From Fabrea salina (taxonomy: Eukaryota; Ciliophora; Heterotrichea; Heterotrichida; Fabreidae): a DNA stretch of 64,000 nucleotides. A model generated the notes under the pieces. It was given only the letters and a program-made list of their open reading frames with translations, was not told the DNA's origin and did not search any database. Both the position numbers and the translations under genes were made by a program. The stretch covers positions 124,001 to 188,000 of the forward strand of contig JALIHJ010000050.1 of NCBI GenBank assembly GCA_022984795.1, given 5' to 3'. This document shows positions 38,308 through 47,078 of this stretch, piece after piece. Position 1 is the stretch's first letter; each line of letters starts with the position of its first letter.

Positions 38308-39549
38308 TTAATTCATTACTGCCTCAAATGCCGAGTACACTCCTAAAATTTGGAGTCCCAAACACAGAACTCCTGTAAGCAGAATCTTCCAAGGTTTAGT
38401 TTCTATTTTGCACAGAAGCAGCCAGGGAACTACAATGGCTAAAAACAGCACAAGGGTTCCTACTAAAATGCTAATGCACTTAGTTATGTCTTCCGAAAAA
38501 ACTGAAATGATTGTTGAAATAGCTATGGTTAAGGTTACCATAGGGCAGTAAAACCTTTCTAGTGACTCAAAAGCAAACTGAACTGCTTCCAGCATGTTCA
38601 GGATTCTCAATGGTAAGGTGCCCAGCAAGCTTAGCAGCAACATTGAATTAGCCATCACCATCCACCAATCAGTTCCCCAGTAGTAAGGTCTGTTGGTAAT
38701 TACTTGAGGAGTTTGACTGCCTAAAGCAAAGTAACCCGCAACTGAAACAACTATGTATAAAGTCAAGTTTATACTTGTGCTGTAAGTAACTACCTTTTTA
38801 ATTCTTTTAGTGCTTCTTTTTTGCAACTCAGAATAGATGATCGGAAAAGCTGTTCCGGAGTCAAATGCGTAAACTACCAAAGTGAAGCCCAATAAGGGGC
38901 TTGGACCTAAAAGACTTGGCTCAACTAAGTTGTAAGCCGAGTAGTTTGGAAGTTGAACTACTAGTATAAGGGTCAGCAGACCCACAAAAAAGTTGAACAC
39001 AGAACACAGGTACTTTAAAACTCCTACCTGCATAAAAAGAACCATGGGGAACACCACCAAGATGTTGCTTGCTATCAATAATGGTACTTTTATACCATGC
39101 AAGCCCAGTAACTGCTCCAGAATCCCCATGATGCAATTAATTAAAACCATCTGCGTTACGCAGATCATTCCAAAACGCAGCAAAAGCAAAAACACTTCTA
39201 CTGTCTTTCTCCAGTTCACTCCCAAAAGGAGTTGCACAACTCCTGTGAAACTATAGACTCTAGTCACTTCATGTGCCATAACCAAGACTCTGTAGTGCAG
39301 AGCGTAAATTAAGCCCACAAGCACTAGCACAAACAAACCTGGCAGTAAACCCGCCAATTTAAAAGCAAAAGGAAGAGTCAAAAAACCCGGACCCAAAGTA
39401 CTGCTGCAGAGAGTCAAAACTGACCCTCTGAGTGAGCTTTGTGCAAAAGGCTTAAAAGTGTCCATGAAGATCCCAGGTTGAGTAAGGCTTTCTCTGAGAA
39501 AGTCCTTTTCGGGTTCAAGGCTTTCCTTTACAATCAAGTAACCATCCAT
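38308..39549 (-). CDS. AAAP-family amino-acid transporter (SLC38-like), copy 2
   Basis: A 413-aa paralogue of the adjacent gene with the same ~11-span layout. The two copies share the first-span motif, the GTDWW/GTDWY loop and the (I)SILVG/FLGGFLIV region near the C-terminus, but are otherwise well diverged, so the duplication is old. The substrate may have split between them. A 115-bp AT-rich spacer separates its start from the kinesin gene on the other strand. No other gene is seen there. Confidence 0.9.
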   Translation of the reverse strand: MDGYLIVKESLEPEKDFLRESLTQPGIFMDTFKPFAQSSLRGSVLTLCSSTLGPGFLTLPFAFKLAGLLPGLFVLVLVGLIYALHYRVLVMAHEVTRVYSFTGVVQLLLGVNWRKTVEVFLLLLRFGMICVTQMVLINCIMGILEQLLGLHGIKVPLLIASNILVVFPMVLFMQVGVLKYLCSVFNFFVGLLTLILVVQLPNYSAYNLVEPSLLGPSPLLGFTLVVYAFDSGTAFPIIYSELQKRSTKRIKKVVTYSTSINLTLYIVVSVAGYFALGSQTPQVITNRPYYWGTDWWMVMANSMLLLSLLGTLPLRILNMLEAVQFAFESLERFYCPMVTLTIAISTIISVFSEDITKCISILVGTLVLFLAIVVPWLLLCKIETKPWKILLTGVLCLGLQILGVYSAFEAVMN

Positions 39550-39664
39550 TTTTTGTTTTTAAGAATTTGGTCCAATGTCAAGAAGTTAAATCCTATTATT
39601 TAAACGAGCTGCCCTGTTGAGTTCTCTTTCCTAAAACTCAAGACTCCAAGTTTTAAATAAATTA

Positions 39665-41308
39665 ATGTTTTCAGTGCAAGTAGGCGTCAGAATTAGGCCT
39701 CCTCTGGAAAATGAAATTTCTTCAGAAACAACCATCAAGGCTACCAAGAACACCGTCCAAATAATAGACACCCAAAAAACCCTTGAATCCAGTTTCCACA
39801 GAGTTTTTGACGAGTCCTCCTCTCAAGAGTCTGTGTACTCTTTTTTAAAGCAGTCAATTGGGAGGCTAGGCGAAGGCTTCAGTTTGACTGTGCTTGCATA
39901 CGGACAAACTGGCTCAGGAAAGACCTACACGATGTTTGGTCCGCAGTGGAACAGACAAGTTCCTGACACGTCTTTGTTTGGGGTAGTTCCTAGGTGTGTT
40001 GAAGAGGTTTTTTCAGTTTTACCGGACTTCACTATAAGTTGCAGTGTGCTCCAGCTGTACAACGAAAACATCTACGACTTGCTAGAAGACCCCAAAAGAG
40101 AAAGACCTCTCAAGCTCCGCAATGACAAAGATGGAGTCTATGTGGAAGGAGCCTCTGAGTATGTAGTTAGCAGTGCCAAAGACTGCATTGACCTAGTCCA
40201 CAGAGGAGAGTCCAACAGAGCTGTTAGGAACACTCGGTTTAACCCAGTTAGTTCGCGCTCTCACTTAGTTTTCAGCATAGCGTTTGAGTCAGACTTAGTG
40301 AACCAAAAAGGTAACTTGATTAAAGGCAAAGTCCACCTTTGTGACTTGGCTGGCAGTGAAAGACTTGATAAAACAGGGCCAATGGGGACAGGCCACATTT
40401 TAGAGTGCAACAGTATAAACTTGTCCTTAACCACTCTGGGTTTGATAATCAAGAACCTAGCTTCTAAGAAAAGACAACACATTCCTTACAGGAACTCTAA
40501 ACTCACACACTTGCTAAGGGACCACCTAGGGATGTTTACACCTACTTACTTACTAGCAACAGTGTCCCCGAGTGCCAGTAATATTTATGAAACTATTAAA
40601 ACGGTTAAGTTTGCTAGTTTGGCAAAAAACATAGCAGTCCAACCCAGAACTACCCAAATATCTGCTAACGACCCCCACATGATAGAGAAACTCCAAAAAG
40701 AAGTTAAGTACCTAAGGGAACTTCTGTACATGCGGAATTCAGGCATGGGGACTTACCAAGAACTCCAACAAAAACTGCTGAACTTGCAAGAAGAAAACCA
40801 AAAACTCAAACAGGCTTGGAAACTCTCAGAACTCGAAAGCCTTAAAAAACAAAACAAACAACTCAGAATTGAACTCCAAAAACTCCAAATTCCTAGAGTT
40901 CCCGAAACTCCCGAAACTCCCGAAACAACTCCAAAAGTCCAAGTAAGAATCCGCACTAGAAAAAACACCCTGGAGAAAAGGTCAGTCTCAGTGTTTAAAC
41001 CAAAAGAAGAAGTTCAGTCCCAAAAACTCAGAACTCTCGAACAACTAGAAAACTTCAAAACACAAAAAGTCAAACAAGCCATTAAAAACTGGCAAAAAGA
41101 AAAAAAGAAAGAAAAGTTACTTATGCGCAAAACCCAAATGATCCAGTTCAGACAGTTTTCTGAATTCAGTGCTAAGTGCAAAGACGAACTTCACAGAGCC
41201 AAGTCAAGTCTCATCAAAGCAGAACAAGCCAAAACCAGAGCTATCCTTGACCTCAAAAAACTAAGAGACAAAATAGGCCCAGTTAAAAGAAACCTAACTC
41301 CTATTTAA
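39665..41308 (+). CDS. Kinesin with N-terminal motor, short tail
   Basis: This 547-aa protein has a motor at residues ~1-335: P-loop GQTGSGKTYTM near 80, switch I NPVSSRSH, switch II DLAGSER and the neck-side ATVSPSASNIYET block. A coiled coil (~345-405), a basic linker with a PET tandem repeat and a second Lys-rich coiled coil (~450-535) follow. I cannot place it in a named kinesin class. An axonemal or cortical role is possible but unproven. Its TAA interlocks with the stop of the nucleotide-sugar transporter in a 4-bp TTAA. Confidence 0.92.
   Translation: MFSVQVGVRIRPPLENEISSETTIKATKNTVQIIDTQKTLESSFHRVFDESSSQESVYSFLKQSIGRLGEGFSLTVLAYGQTGSGKTYTMFGPQWNRQVPDTSLFGVVPRCVEEVFSVLPDFTISCSVLQLYNENIYDLLEDPKRERPLKLRNDKDGVYVEGASEYVVSSAKDCIDLVHRGESNRAVRNTRFNPVSSRSHLVFSIAFESDLVNQKGNLIKGKVHLCDLAGSERLDKTGPMGTGHILECNSINLSLTTLGLIIKNLASKKRQHIPYRNSKLTHLLRDHLGMFTPTYLLATVSPSASNIYETIKTVKFASLAKNIAVQPRTTQISANDPHMIEKLQKEVKYLRELLYMRNSGMGTYQELQQKLLNLQEENQKLKQAWKLSELESLKKQNKQLRIELQKLQIPRVPETPETPETTPKVQVRIRTRKNTLEKRSVSVFKPKEEVQSQKLRTLEQLENFKTQKVKQAIKNWQKEKKKEKLLMRKTQMIQFRQFSEFSAKCKDELHRAKSSLIKAEQAKTRAILDLKKLRDKIGPVKRNLTPI
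40901..40927 (+). repeat. Tandem repeat, three 9-bp units
   Basis: CCCGAAACT is repeated twice, then CCCGAAACA, coding for Pro-Glu-Thr three times in the kinesin linker. In-frame 9-bp expansion by slippage is the likely origin. Confidence 0.8.
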
Positions 41309-42360
41309 AATATTAAATTCTTTTCTTGTATTTGGAATCTTTCAAATATCCGATTTCTGTAGTAAAGGTAAATCGAAATCATCACAAGCACCAAAGCACA
41401 AATGAACTCAAAAGTGCAGTTGAAGTCGAAGTACAACACACTGATTATGGTAGTCACTAACATAGCTACTGTAAGCGAGATCACATACACTATGTTGTCC
41501 AAAAATTTAAAAATGAACGACAAACTCACTCCCATTGCCGACTGCGAAACTAACACCTGCACTACGTATATGTCGAACCCAGCAAAAAACCCGTACTCGT
41601 AGTCTGCTTCGTCGTAAGTCAGCACAAGGTAAATGCCGTTCACTAAGACTCCGTAGGTGTAAAGCACTAAGTTTTGGTAAAAGATACTGAGTTCTTGGGT
41701 TTTTTTGTAGTTGAGCTCAATGTAAATGCTAGAAGAAGTGCTGCAGATGCACATCATCACTATAAGAACCAAACCCAGCATGTCCGAAGGCACTGTTTCG
41801 GAAGAGTTTACTTCAGGACTTGCCAGAGTTGCTCCAATAGTTAGGAGAACTAGTGACAGCCACTGAAGTTCTGTTTGTTTCCTCTGCATTATGAACCTGT
41901 AAAGCAGCCCTGCAGTTAAAATTCTGATATTTCCGAAAACGTGGAAAAGTGCTGGGTTGATGTAACTCATTCCGTAGTAAAGCAAAGTGTTAGAAGCCCC
42001 GTATAAAACAGAGGGCACTAAGAAGTGGAGTGACTGTTTAAAAGGCAAGTTGACTAAAGCACTTCTTTTGGCAGGTTCAGTGTTTTTGTAATGCAAGAAC
42101 AACATCACAGCTGAAAACACCAACTTAACGATTTCCACTAGCAACACCATAAAGGTTTTGTTGTAGGTGTAAGACCCATCTGCTTGCTTTGAAGCAGCAA
42201 TGGCTAAGGGCTGCCAACTCTTGATTCCTATTGCCAAAGCTATCATCAAGGCGTAGTTAGCCCAGTCTTTTTGGGAGCTTTTAGAGTTTTCTTTGATTTC
42301 TGACTCAGTTGTGTCCAGAGACGTTTGGGTGTTCTTTAGTCTTTGCCTCACTTCAGCCAT
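41305..42360 (-). CDS. Nucleotide-sugar transporter, SLC35A-type
   Basis: This 351-aa protein has ten hydrophobic spans and an N-terminal ~35-residue cytosolic tail. Motifs fit the SLC35A group (UDP-Gal, UDP-GlcNAc and CMP-sialic acid carriers): ALFHVFGNIRILTAGLLYRF and the following ELQWLSLVLLTIGATLASP. It probably brings a UDP-sugar into the Golgi for glycosylation; the exact sugar cannot be told. Its start is only 9 bp from the UFM1 start codon on the other strand. Confidence 0.88.
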   Translation of the reverse strand: MAEVRQRLKNTQTSLDTTESEIKENSKSSQKDWANYALMIALAIGIKSWQPLAIAASKQADGSYTYNKTFMVLLVEIVKLVFSAVMLFLHYKNTEPAKRSALVNLPFKQSLHFLVPSVLYGASNTLLYYGMSYINPALFHVFGNIRILTAGLLYRFIMQRKQTELQWLSLVLLTIGATLASPEVNSSETVPSDMLGLVLIVMMCICSTSSSIYIELNYKKTQELSIFYQNLVLYTYGVLVNGIYLVLTYDEADYEYGFFAGFDIYVVQVLVSQSAMGVSLSFIFKFLDNIVYVISLTVAMLVTTIISVLYFDFNCTFEFICALVLVMISIYLYYRNRIFERFQIQEKNLIF

Positions 42361-42369
42361 AATATATAA

Positions 42370-42645
42370 ATGTAATCCACACTTAGGTCAGGCGAGAAAA
42401 TCCAGTTCAGGATCGTAAACGCTTCAGACTCCAGACAGCCCTACAGAGTAGTTGCTGTTCCTGAACAAGCGCCTTTCACAGCTGTGATCAAGTTTGCAGC
42501 CGACGAGTTCCGGGTTCCAGCTTCTACTTCTGCTATCATCACTAACTCAGGAGTAGGCATTAACCCCAACCAAACTGCAGGAACTATTTTCCTTAAACAC
42601 GGAGCTGAACTCAAACTGATTCCCAGAGATAGAGTGGGGCACTAA
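42370..42645 (+). CDS. UFM1: Ubiquitin-fold modifier 1, start codon split by an intron
   Basis: Exons 42370-42371 and 42387-42645 give 86 aa. The first two bases of the ATG (AT) lie before the 15-nt intron and the G lies after it. The protein begins [10 protein letters not shown] and carries the family core [42 protein letters not shown]. It ends in Gly85-His86, so removal of one residue by a UfSP protease would expose the conjugating glycine. UFM1 marks ribosomal protein uL24 at the ER for ribosome quality control. Standard ORF finding misses this gene because unspliced RNA reads ATG-TAA. Confidence 0.93.
42372..42386 (+). other. 15-nt intron inside the UFM1 start codon
   Basis: Sequence GTAATCCACACTTAG, flanked by AT and G. 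Unspliced RNA reads ATG TAA, a start followed by a stop, so translation depends on splicing. A at position 10. Confidence 0.88.
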
Positions 42646-43478
42646 CTATTATTTATTTTTGACTCGCACACCCAAGTTTCTTTCCTCATGGTTTCGTTGA
42701 TTAGGCTTTTGAGGACTTTGTTTTCTTCTAGGAGTTTCTGGACCCTTTCGGCGTACTTGTGGATTAACTCGGACTTTTGGGTTTTAAGTGCTTCGCACTC
42801 CTGAACTAGTGACTCGTGCAAGTTAACTGAGTTCTTTTTTTCCCGGGACACAGAAACTATTATGTTTTTGGCTTCTAAAACTGCGTTTTGGAGGTTCAGA
42901 GTGTCTTTGGTTTGTTTGTAGCCGGTCTTCACGGCTTCTTGTATTGCGAAGTTAAGTCACTCTTTTAGTTTGTGCATTTCTTGTTTTAAGGAGTCTACTT
43001 CTTGTTTGAGTTGTTGGGCTTCTTGTTTGGAGGTTTCTAGTTGGGTTTGGCAAGTTTTTAAGTTTTCGTAAAAGGTTGTTTCGTGTTTAGTCAGGGTTTC
43101 TTGTTTTAGGTTCTGGAGTTCTTCTTTAAGGCAATTTAGGTCTTGTTGGGTTTTCAGTGTTTGGTCTGCTTGGATGCTCACTTTGGTTTTGGAAGTGTGG
43201 CTAGCATTTAGAATAGCCGTTTTAAGTAGTTCTAAGGCTTCTTGGAGTTCTTTGTCCGACTTAGGAGTGTTTGGGCATGACTCTACCTTTTCAGAAAAGT
43301 CTTTGAAAAAGCAGCTGTCTACCCAATTACTGAGTTCTTTTATGTAAGTTACTAGGGACTCGCTCTTTTGGCTCCTCGAAGTTTTCTGAATTGAGCTAGA
43401 ACTCCTTTTCATGGTGGATCGGAGTTTGCCTGTTTCTTGCAGAATCTTGTTTTTTAGTAAGTTTAATTTAGGGTTCAT
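42642..43478 (-). CDS. Coiled-coil protein with internal in-frame TGA
   Basis: The frame runs from ATG (43478) for 173 codons to a TGA at 42957-42959. It then continues in the same frame for 104 codons to a TAG. The downstream part has no usable ATG until near its end and keeps the same Lys/Glu coiled-coil character, so both halves belong together. If TGA is read as an amino acid, the protein is 278 aa: a Ser-rich N-terminus, then long coiled coils. No 15-nt GT-AG intron covers the TGA. Its TAG interlocks with the UFM1 TAA in CTAA. The family is unknown. Confidence 0.7.
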
Positions 43479-43510
43479 TTTATAAGCACTTAAAGTTATC
43501 GGTTTTATTA

Positions 43511-45073
43511 ATGTCGGATCTAAGAGCCCTTGAAAAGCGACTGGGCAAAGTCGTCCAAGAGTGCAAAAACTTAAAGGCCCAAGAAAAGTATGAACAGGCT
43601 TTGGACCTTATAATTGCTTACAAAGAAACTTCACTTTACCAAGTTGAGCATGCAGAAGTCATTTGTGAAATAGCTGACTTGTGCTTGACTCTGAGCAAAG
43701 ACCAACCTTTTAAGTATTTGAAACTTGCCCACAACACCCTTTCTAATTGGGTGAACTCTATAAAGTTCCAAAACTTACCAGTGCCTCAAAGGGTTCTTAA
43801 CTATACAGCTTCAACTATGGTTGAGTTAGCTCTCCACTATAGTAGTGAAAAAAAACCTAAAAAAGCTACTTTCTTGCTGAAAAAAGCCTTGAAAGTCTGT
43901 GACTCCTTAGAAAGTGAGTCTAACTTAAGAGTGAAGGCCAGACTTGACCTGTCAAGTGTTTATATCAGTTCAGAAAACTTCAAAAAAGCCAAAAGTTTAG
44001 CTGAAGAAGCTTTGTCACTTCTTAACTCTATGGACTACTCTTCTGAAACTAACTGCCGTCTAGGTGTTTTGGCTTTTTACAACATAGCTGTTTGTCACAG
44101 AAACTTAGACAACTACGAAGAAATGATTAGGGCCTACAAGTCCGTTGAAGCCTTAGGCACTAAGTACCTAGGTGAAGAAGACCCACTAGTTAAAGCAGCC
44201 CAAGAGTCCCTTCCTGTCTTTGACTGTCAAAGCATCTTTGACGAATCAGTGTTTGTAACCTCAAAAAACCAAAAACAGTCCACTCAAAAAATAGAAACTT
44301 CACCCAGAACGTCCTTTAGAAGGAACTCTGCTTCAATTCAAAACCTTTCCCAAGTAAATCCAGAACCTACAATCAAAAGGTACTACTCCAAAGAACAACT
44401 CAACCGCATCTACAACCAAATGCAGTGCAATTCGCCCCAGATAGTGACTGCAGACCAGTTCTTTTTCAGGAAACTCCGCAAACAAATAGACGTAGAAAAC
44501 GACATCCACTACCTGAAAAAAGGACTGAGCCAAAAAGAAATAACCCAACAAGACACCAAAGAACGCATGAAGATCACAGAACTCCGAATGAAAAAAAGAC
44601 CCCTCACTGCCAAAACCAACCAAAAAAGACTTGACGGGCTCCTAGCAAGGATTGACAGACTCCAAGTCGAAGCTGACCAAAACCTCCAAAAACAACAAGT
44701 CAAAATGGCCTCTAAACTAAAAACCAAAGTTTACAAAAACATACTCCGCAACATTAACTCAAACAGCGACAAAAGAGTAGTGCCCCACCAAAGACTTTAC
44801 TTCAAACCTCCTTCCCTCCAGCACTCCCAGTCTTCCATTTCAGAAGTTGGAGTCCAGTTTTCCGAAGACCCCAAAGCCAACGTAGTAAAGCAAGCCAACT
44901 CAGAAATCGAAAAGCGAATGGAAGAAATCCTCCAAGAAATGAAAAGCTTAAACCAACCCAAACACTCTAAAAACCCCAGAAACTCCAGAAGGCTCTCTGA
45001 ACTCTCTAAAAGCCTTTCATCCAAAAAAAGTCCTTCCAAAACATTCTTAACTCGTTCCAAAAAAGTTAATTAA
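43511..45073 (+). CDS. TPR-repeat protein with basic coiled-coil C-terminus
   Basis: Residues ~15-240 hold about five TPR-like helical pairs (for example QEKYEQALDLI, KKATFLLKKALKVCDSL and NFKKAKSLAEEALSLL). Residues ~250-520 are Lys/Gln/Ser-rich, with coiled coil near 290-410 and a disordered basic tail. It is likely a scaffold, possibly at the cytoskeleton, but no known family is clear. It is divergent from the TGA-containing coiled-coil gene with 32 bp between starts. Confidence 0.8.
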   Translation: MSDLRALEKRLGKVVQECKNLKAQEKYEQALDLIIAYKETSLYQVEHAEVICEIADLCLTLSKDQPFKYLKLAHNTLSNWVNSIKFQNLPVPQRVLNYTASTMVELALHYSSEKKPKKATFLLKKALKVCDSLESESNLRVKARLDLSSVYISSENFKKAKSLAEEALSLLNSMDYSSETNCRLGVLAFYNIAVCHRNLDNYEEMIRAYKSVEALGTKYLGEEDPLVKAAQESLPVFDCQSIFDESVFVTSKNQKQSTQKIETSPRTSFRRNSASIQNLSQVNPEPTIKRYYSKEQLNRIYNQMQCNSPQIVTADQFFFRKLRKQIDVENDIHYLKKGLSQKEITQQDTKERMKITELRMKKRPLTAKTNQKRLDGLLARIDRLQVEADQNLQKQQVKMASKLKTKVYKNILRNINSNSDKRVVPHQRLYFKPPSLQHSQSSISEVGVQFSEDPKANVVKQANSEIEKRMEEILQEMKSLNQPKHSKNPRNSRRLSELSKSLSSKKSPSKTFLTRSKKVN

Positions 45074-45086
45074 TTGACTTGTGTAA

Positions 45087-46802
45087 CTAGTTTTCTTCGA
45101 ATTGCAAAATCTTGTCTAAAAGTCTGGGGTTCTCAACATCTTCTTCGTGTTCTAGTTCGTTCTGCACCTTTTGTTGGTTCGTTTCTAGAGTGTAAAGTTC
45201 AGCTGACATAAACCTGTGGTAGTCCATTCCTCCAAATATCAAAACTGAGTTTTGGAAGCCCACTGCAATGTGTCCCCACCTAGGTTCAGGTGGCTCCCCA
45301 ATCACCCTAACGCTTTTCCAAACTAGTTCTTCTAAGTCCAGCACTCCTACTTCTTGGACCAACTCCTGGGTGTCCTTGAAAAGCTGGTCGTTTCTTCCTC
45401 CAAAAACAAAAAGGTACTTATTCACAAAGGTACTTGTGTGACTGTACCTGGGTTGCGGGGAGCCTTGCAAGTCAACTTTTGCCCAGTACAAACCCTTATC
45501 TACTTTCAAAGTCCACAAGTCGTTCAGGGCTTTTCCTTCCTGATCTAGTCCTCCAAACAAGTAAAACCCGCAACTAACTCTGTCTGAATTCAGTTTAGGC
45601 AAGTGAGCTAAGTCCACTTTGGGGTTTTCCAGAACATTGCCGGGAAACACTGGAGTAAGGGTGTGATGGGACCTTCTGCAAGGAAACTTCCCCCTTACAA
45701 AGGGCTTTTCCCAAACTTTGGCTTTTAAGTCCAAAACATAAAGACTCCCCTTAACTTCAGAGTGCTTGTCTACTCCTCCAAACACCAGCATGTGCTTGCC
45801 TAAAACTGCTGCTGAATGGTGCCTTCTGCCAGAGGGCATCTTTCCTAAAGCTATGTGTCTTTGCCAGTTGAGTGTTTTCAAGTTCAGTGTAAGTAACTTA
45901 GAAATGCACCTTCTCATTCCCAACTTAGCTGAGTAACTTGACCACCCTCCGTAAATGATGATTTTTTGTTTGTAAGCAACTGCTGAGTGCCCGTACCTAA
46001 CTTTAGGCGAGTAAGACGTAGTTAGTATTTCCCACTTGCGAGTATAGGGGTGCAGTACTTTAACTTGGTTGTCTTTTGTAATGCCTTGTCCTCCAAAGAC
46101 GTAAACTTTGTTGTTGATTTTAATGCCAGCGGCTCCGTCTCTACTGGGCTGTGAGTTTTTCACGTAAGACTTTTTCCACTTAAAAGTGAGTGGAAACTTG
46201 TTAGTGTTTCGGAAGGTGGGCGAGGATTTTTTTCTTTGAAGCATTAAGTTCACAAGGAAGTCATTTTGCTCTTCTTGGACTTCCGTGAGGTTTTCTGAAC
46301 TGAGCTTTTGGTAAGCTTGGTCGTCTATGATTTGTCCCACTGCTTTTATTTTTTGAGTGTTGGATGCTTTGTCGAATTCCCAGTCTCCTGGCAAAACTAT
46401 TGGGTTGGGAATTTTGGTTTTGGACTTGTGGGGATAGAACCTGTCAATGTGGTCGTAAAATACTTTAAGAGGGTCAGTGAATTCTTCAGGCTTGTCAGAC
46501 TTAACTTCAGTTGGAGTTTCTTGGGCTAAAGGAGGAAGTTTCTTTTCAGAGGTGTTTAGGAACCTCATTGTTTTGTGGAAACTAGACACAAAGTTACTTG
46601 AACTTTCGTCTATGTTTTTTGAATCACTCATTGAAATTGTTTGGGGCTGAGTTTGGACTTTCTGGAAGCTCTTGGTGAATTTGAAGTAACTGGTTTTGTC
46701 AAACCTAATAACAGTGCGTTTGGGCTGAGCGTTGCCTCTTTGTTTCCTTATGCTGATTAAGCCCTCTGAGTTCAGTCTGTGAAGTGGAGTTCTCTTCTTC
46801 AT
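45087..46802 (-). CDS. Kelch-repeat protein
   Basis: Residues ~210-550 form a Kelch propeller of about six blades, each with the GG doublet and a W/H pattern: VYVFGGQG, IIYGGW, HMLVFGGVD, FYLFGGLD, LFVFGGRN and VLIFGGMD. The N-terminal ~200 residues are basic and low in complexity, with a possible helix before the propeller. No BTB domain is present. Kelch proteins of this type act as protein-binding platforms, often in actin, cilia or ubiquitin pathways; nothing here chooses among them. Confidence 0.88.
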   Translation of the reverse strand: MKKRTPLHRLNSEGLISIRKQRGNAQPKRTVIRFDKTSYFKFTKSFQKVQTQPQTISMSDSKNIDESSSNFVSSFHKTMRFLNTSEKKLPPLAQETPTEVKSDKPEEFTDPLKVFYDHIDRFYPHKSKTKIPNPIVLPGDWEFDKASNTQKIKAVGQIIDDQAYQKLSSENLTEVQEEQNDFLVNLMLQRKKSSPTFRNTNKFPLTFKWKKSYVKNSQPSRDGAAGIKINNKVYVFGGQGITKDNQVKVLHPYTRKWEILTTSYSPKVRYGHSAVAYKQKIIIYGGWSSYSAKLGMRRCISKLLTLNLKTLNWQRHIALGKMPSGRRHHSAAVLGKHMLVFGGVDKHSEVKGSLYVLDLKAKVWEKPFVRGKFPCRRSHHTLTPVFPGNVLENPKVDLAHLPKLNSDRVSCGFYLFGGLDQEGKALNDLWTLKVDKGLYWAKVDLQGSPQPRYSHTSTFVNKYLFVFGGRNDQLFKDTQELVQEVGVLDLEELVWKSVRVIGEPPEPRWGHIAVGFQNSVLIFGGMDYHRFMSAELYTLETNQQKVQNELEHEEDVENPRLLDKILQFEEN

Positions 46803-46823
46803 CTTGGAGTTATAATAGGCGTT

Positions 46824-47063
46824 ATGAAGTTAATATGGGTGTGTTTGTTCCTGTGTGCAGTGGCTGACCAAGCTGTGGTGGTTGAAGAAGAAAACATTGA
46901 CTATGGAATTTTAGGAATATACACAGACTACGACTTCGACGAACAGCCCACCCAAATCTCGAACTCCCAAGAAGGAGTTGAGTACTACACGCTTGTTTAC
47001 GAAGACGACGAGTACTTAGTTTCTGTAGACACTTCGAAATTCACTTCTTTCCTGAAGGTTTAA
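46824..47063 (+). CDS. Small secreted or vesicular acidic protein
   Basis: The 79-aa product starts with a signal peptide: MKLIW then a hydrophobic VCLFLCAVA core and a likely cut near A14/D15. The mature part is strongly acidic with many Tyr, Asp and Glu and almost no Lys. I start at 46824 because the signal peptide begins there; the upstream in-frame start would run into the Kelch gene's start. It may be an extracellular, pellicular or granule-content protein; there is no family match. Confidence 0.65.
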   Translation: MKLIWVCLFLCAVADQAVVVEEENIDYGILGIYTDYDFDEQPTQISNSQEGVEYYTLVYEDDEYLVSVDTSKFTSFLKV

Positions 47064-47078
47064 ATTCAGTTATTAAAT

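Noticed and set aside
42940-42970. The internal TGA as part of a 15-nt intron
   Set aside because: No GT...AG 15-mer spans it in the right place.
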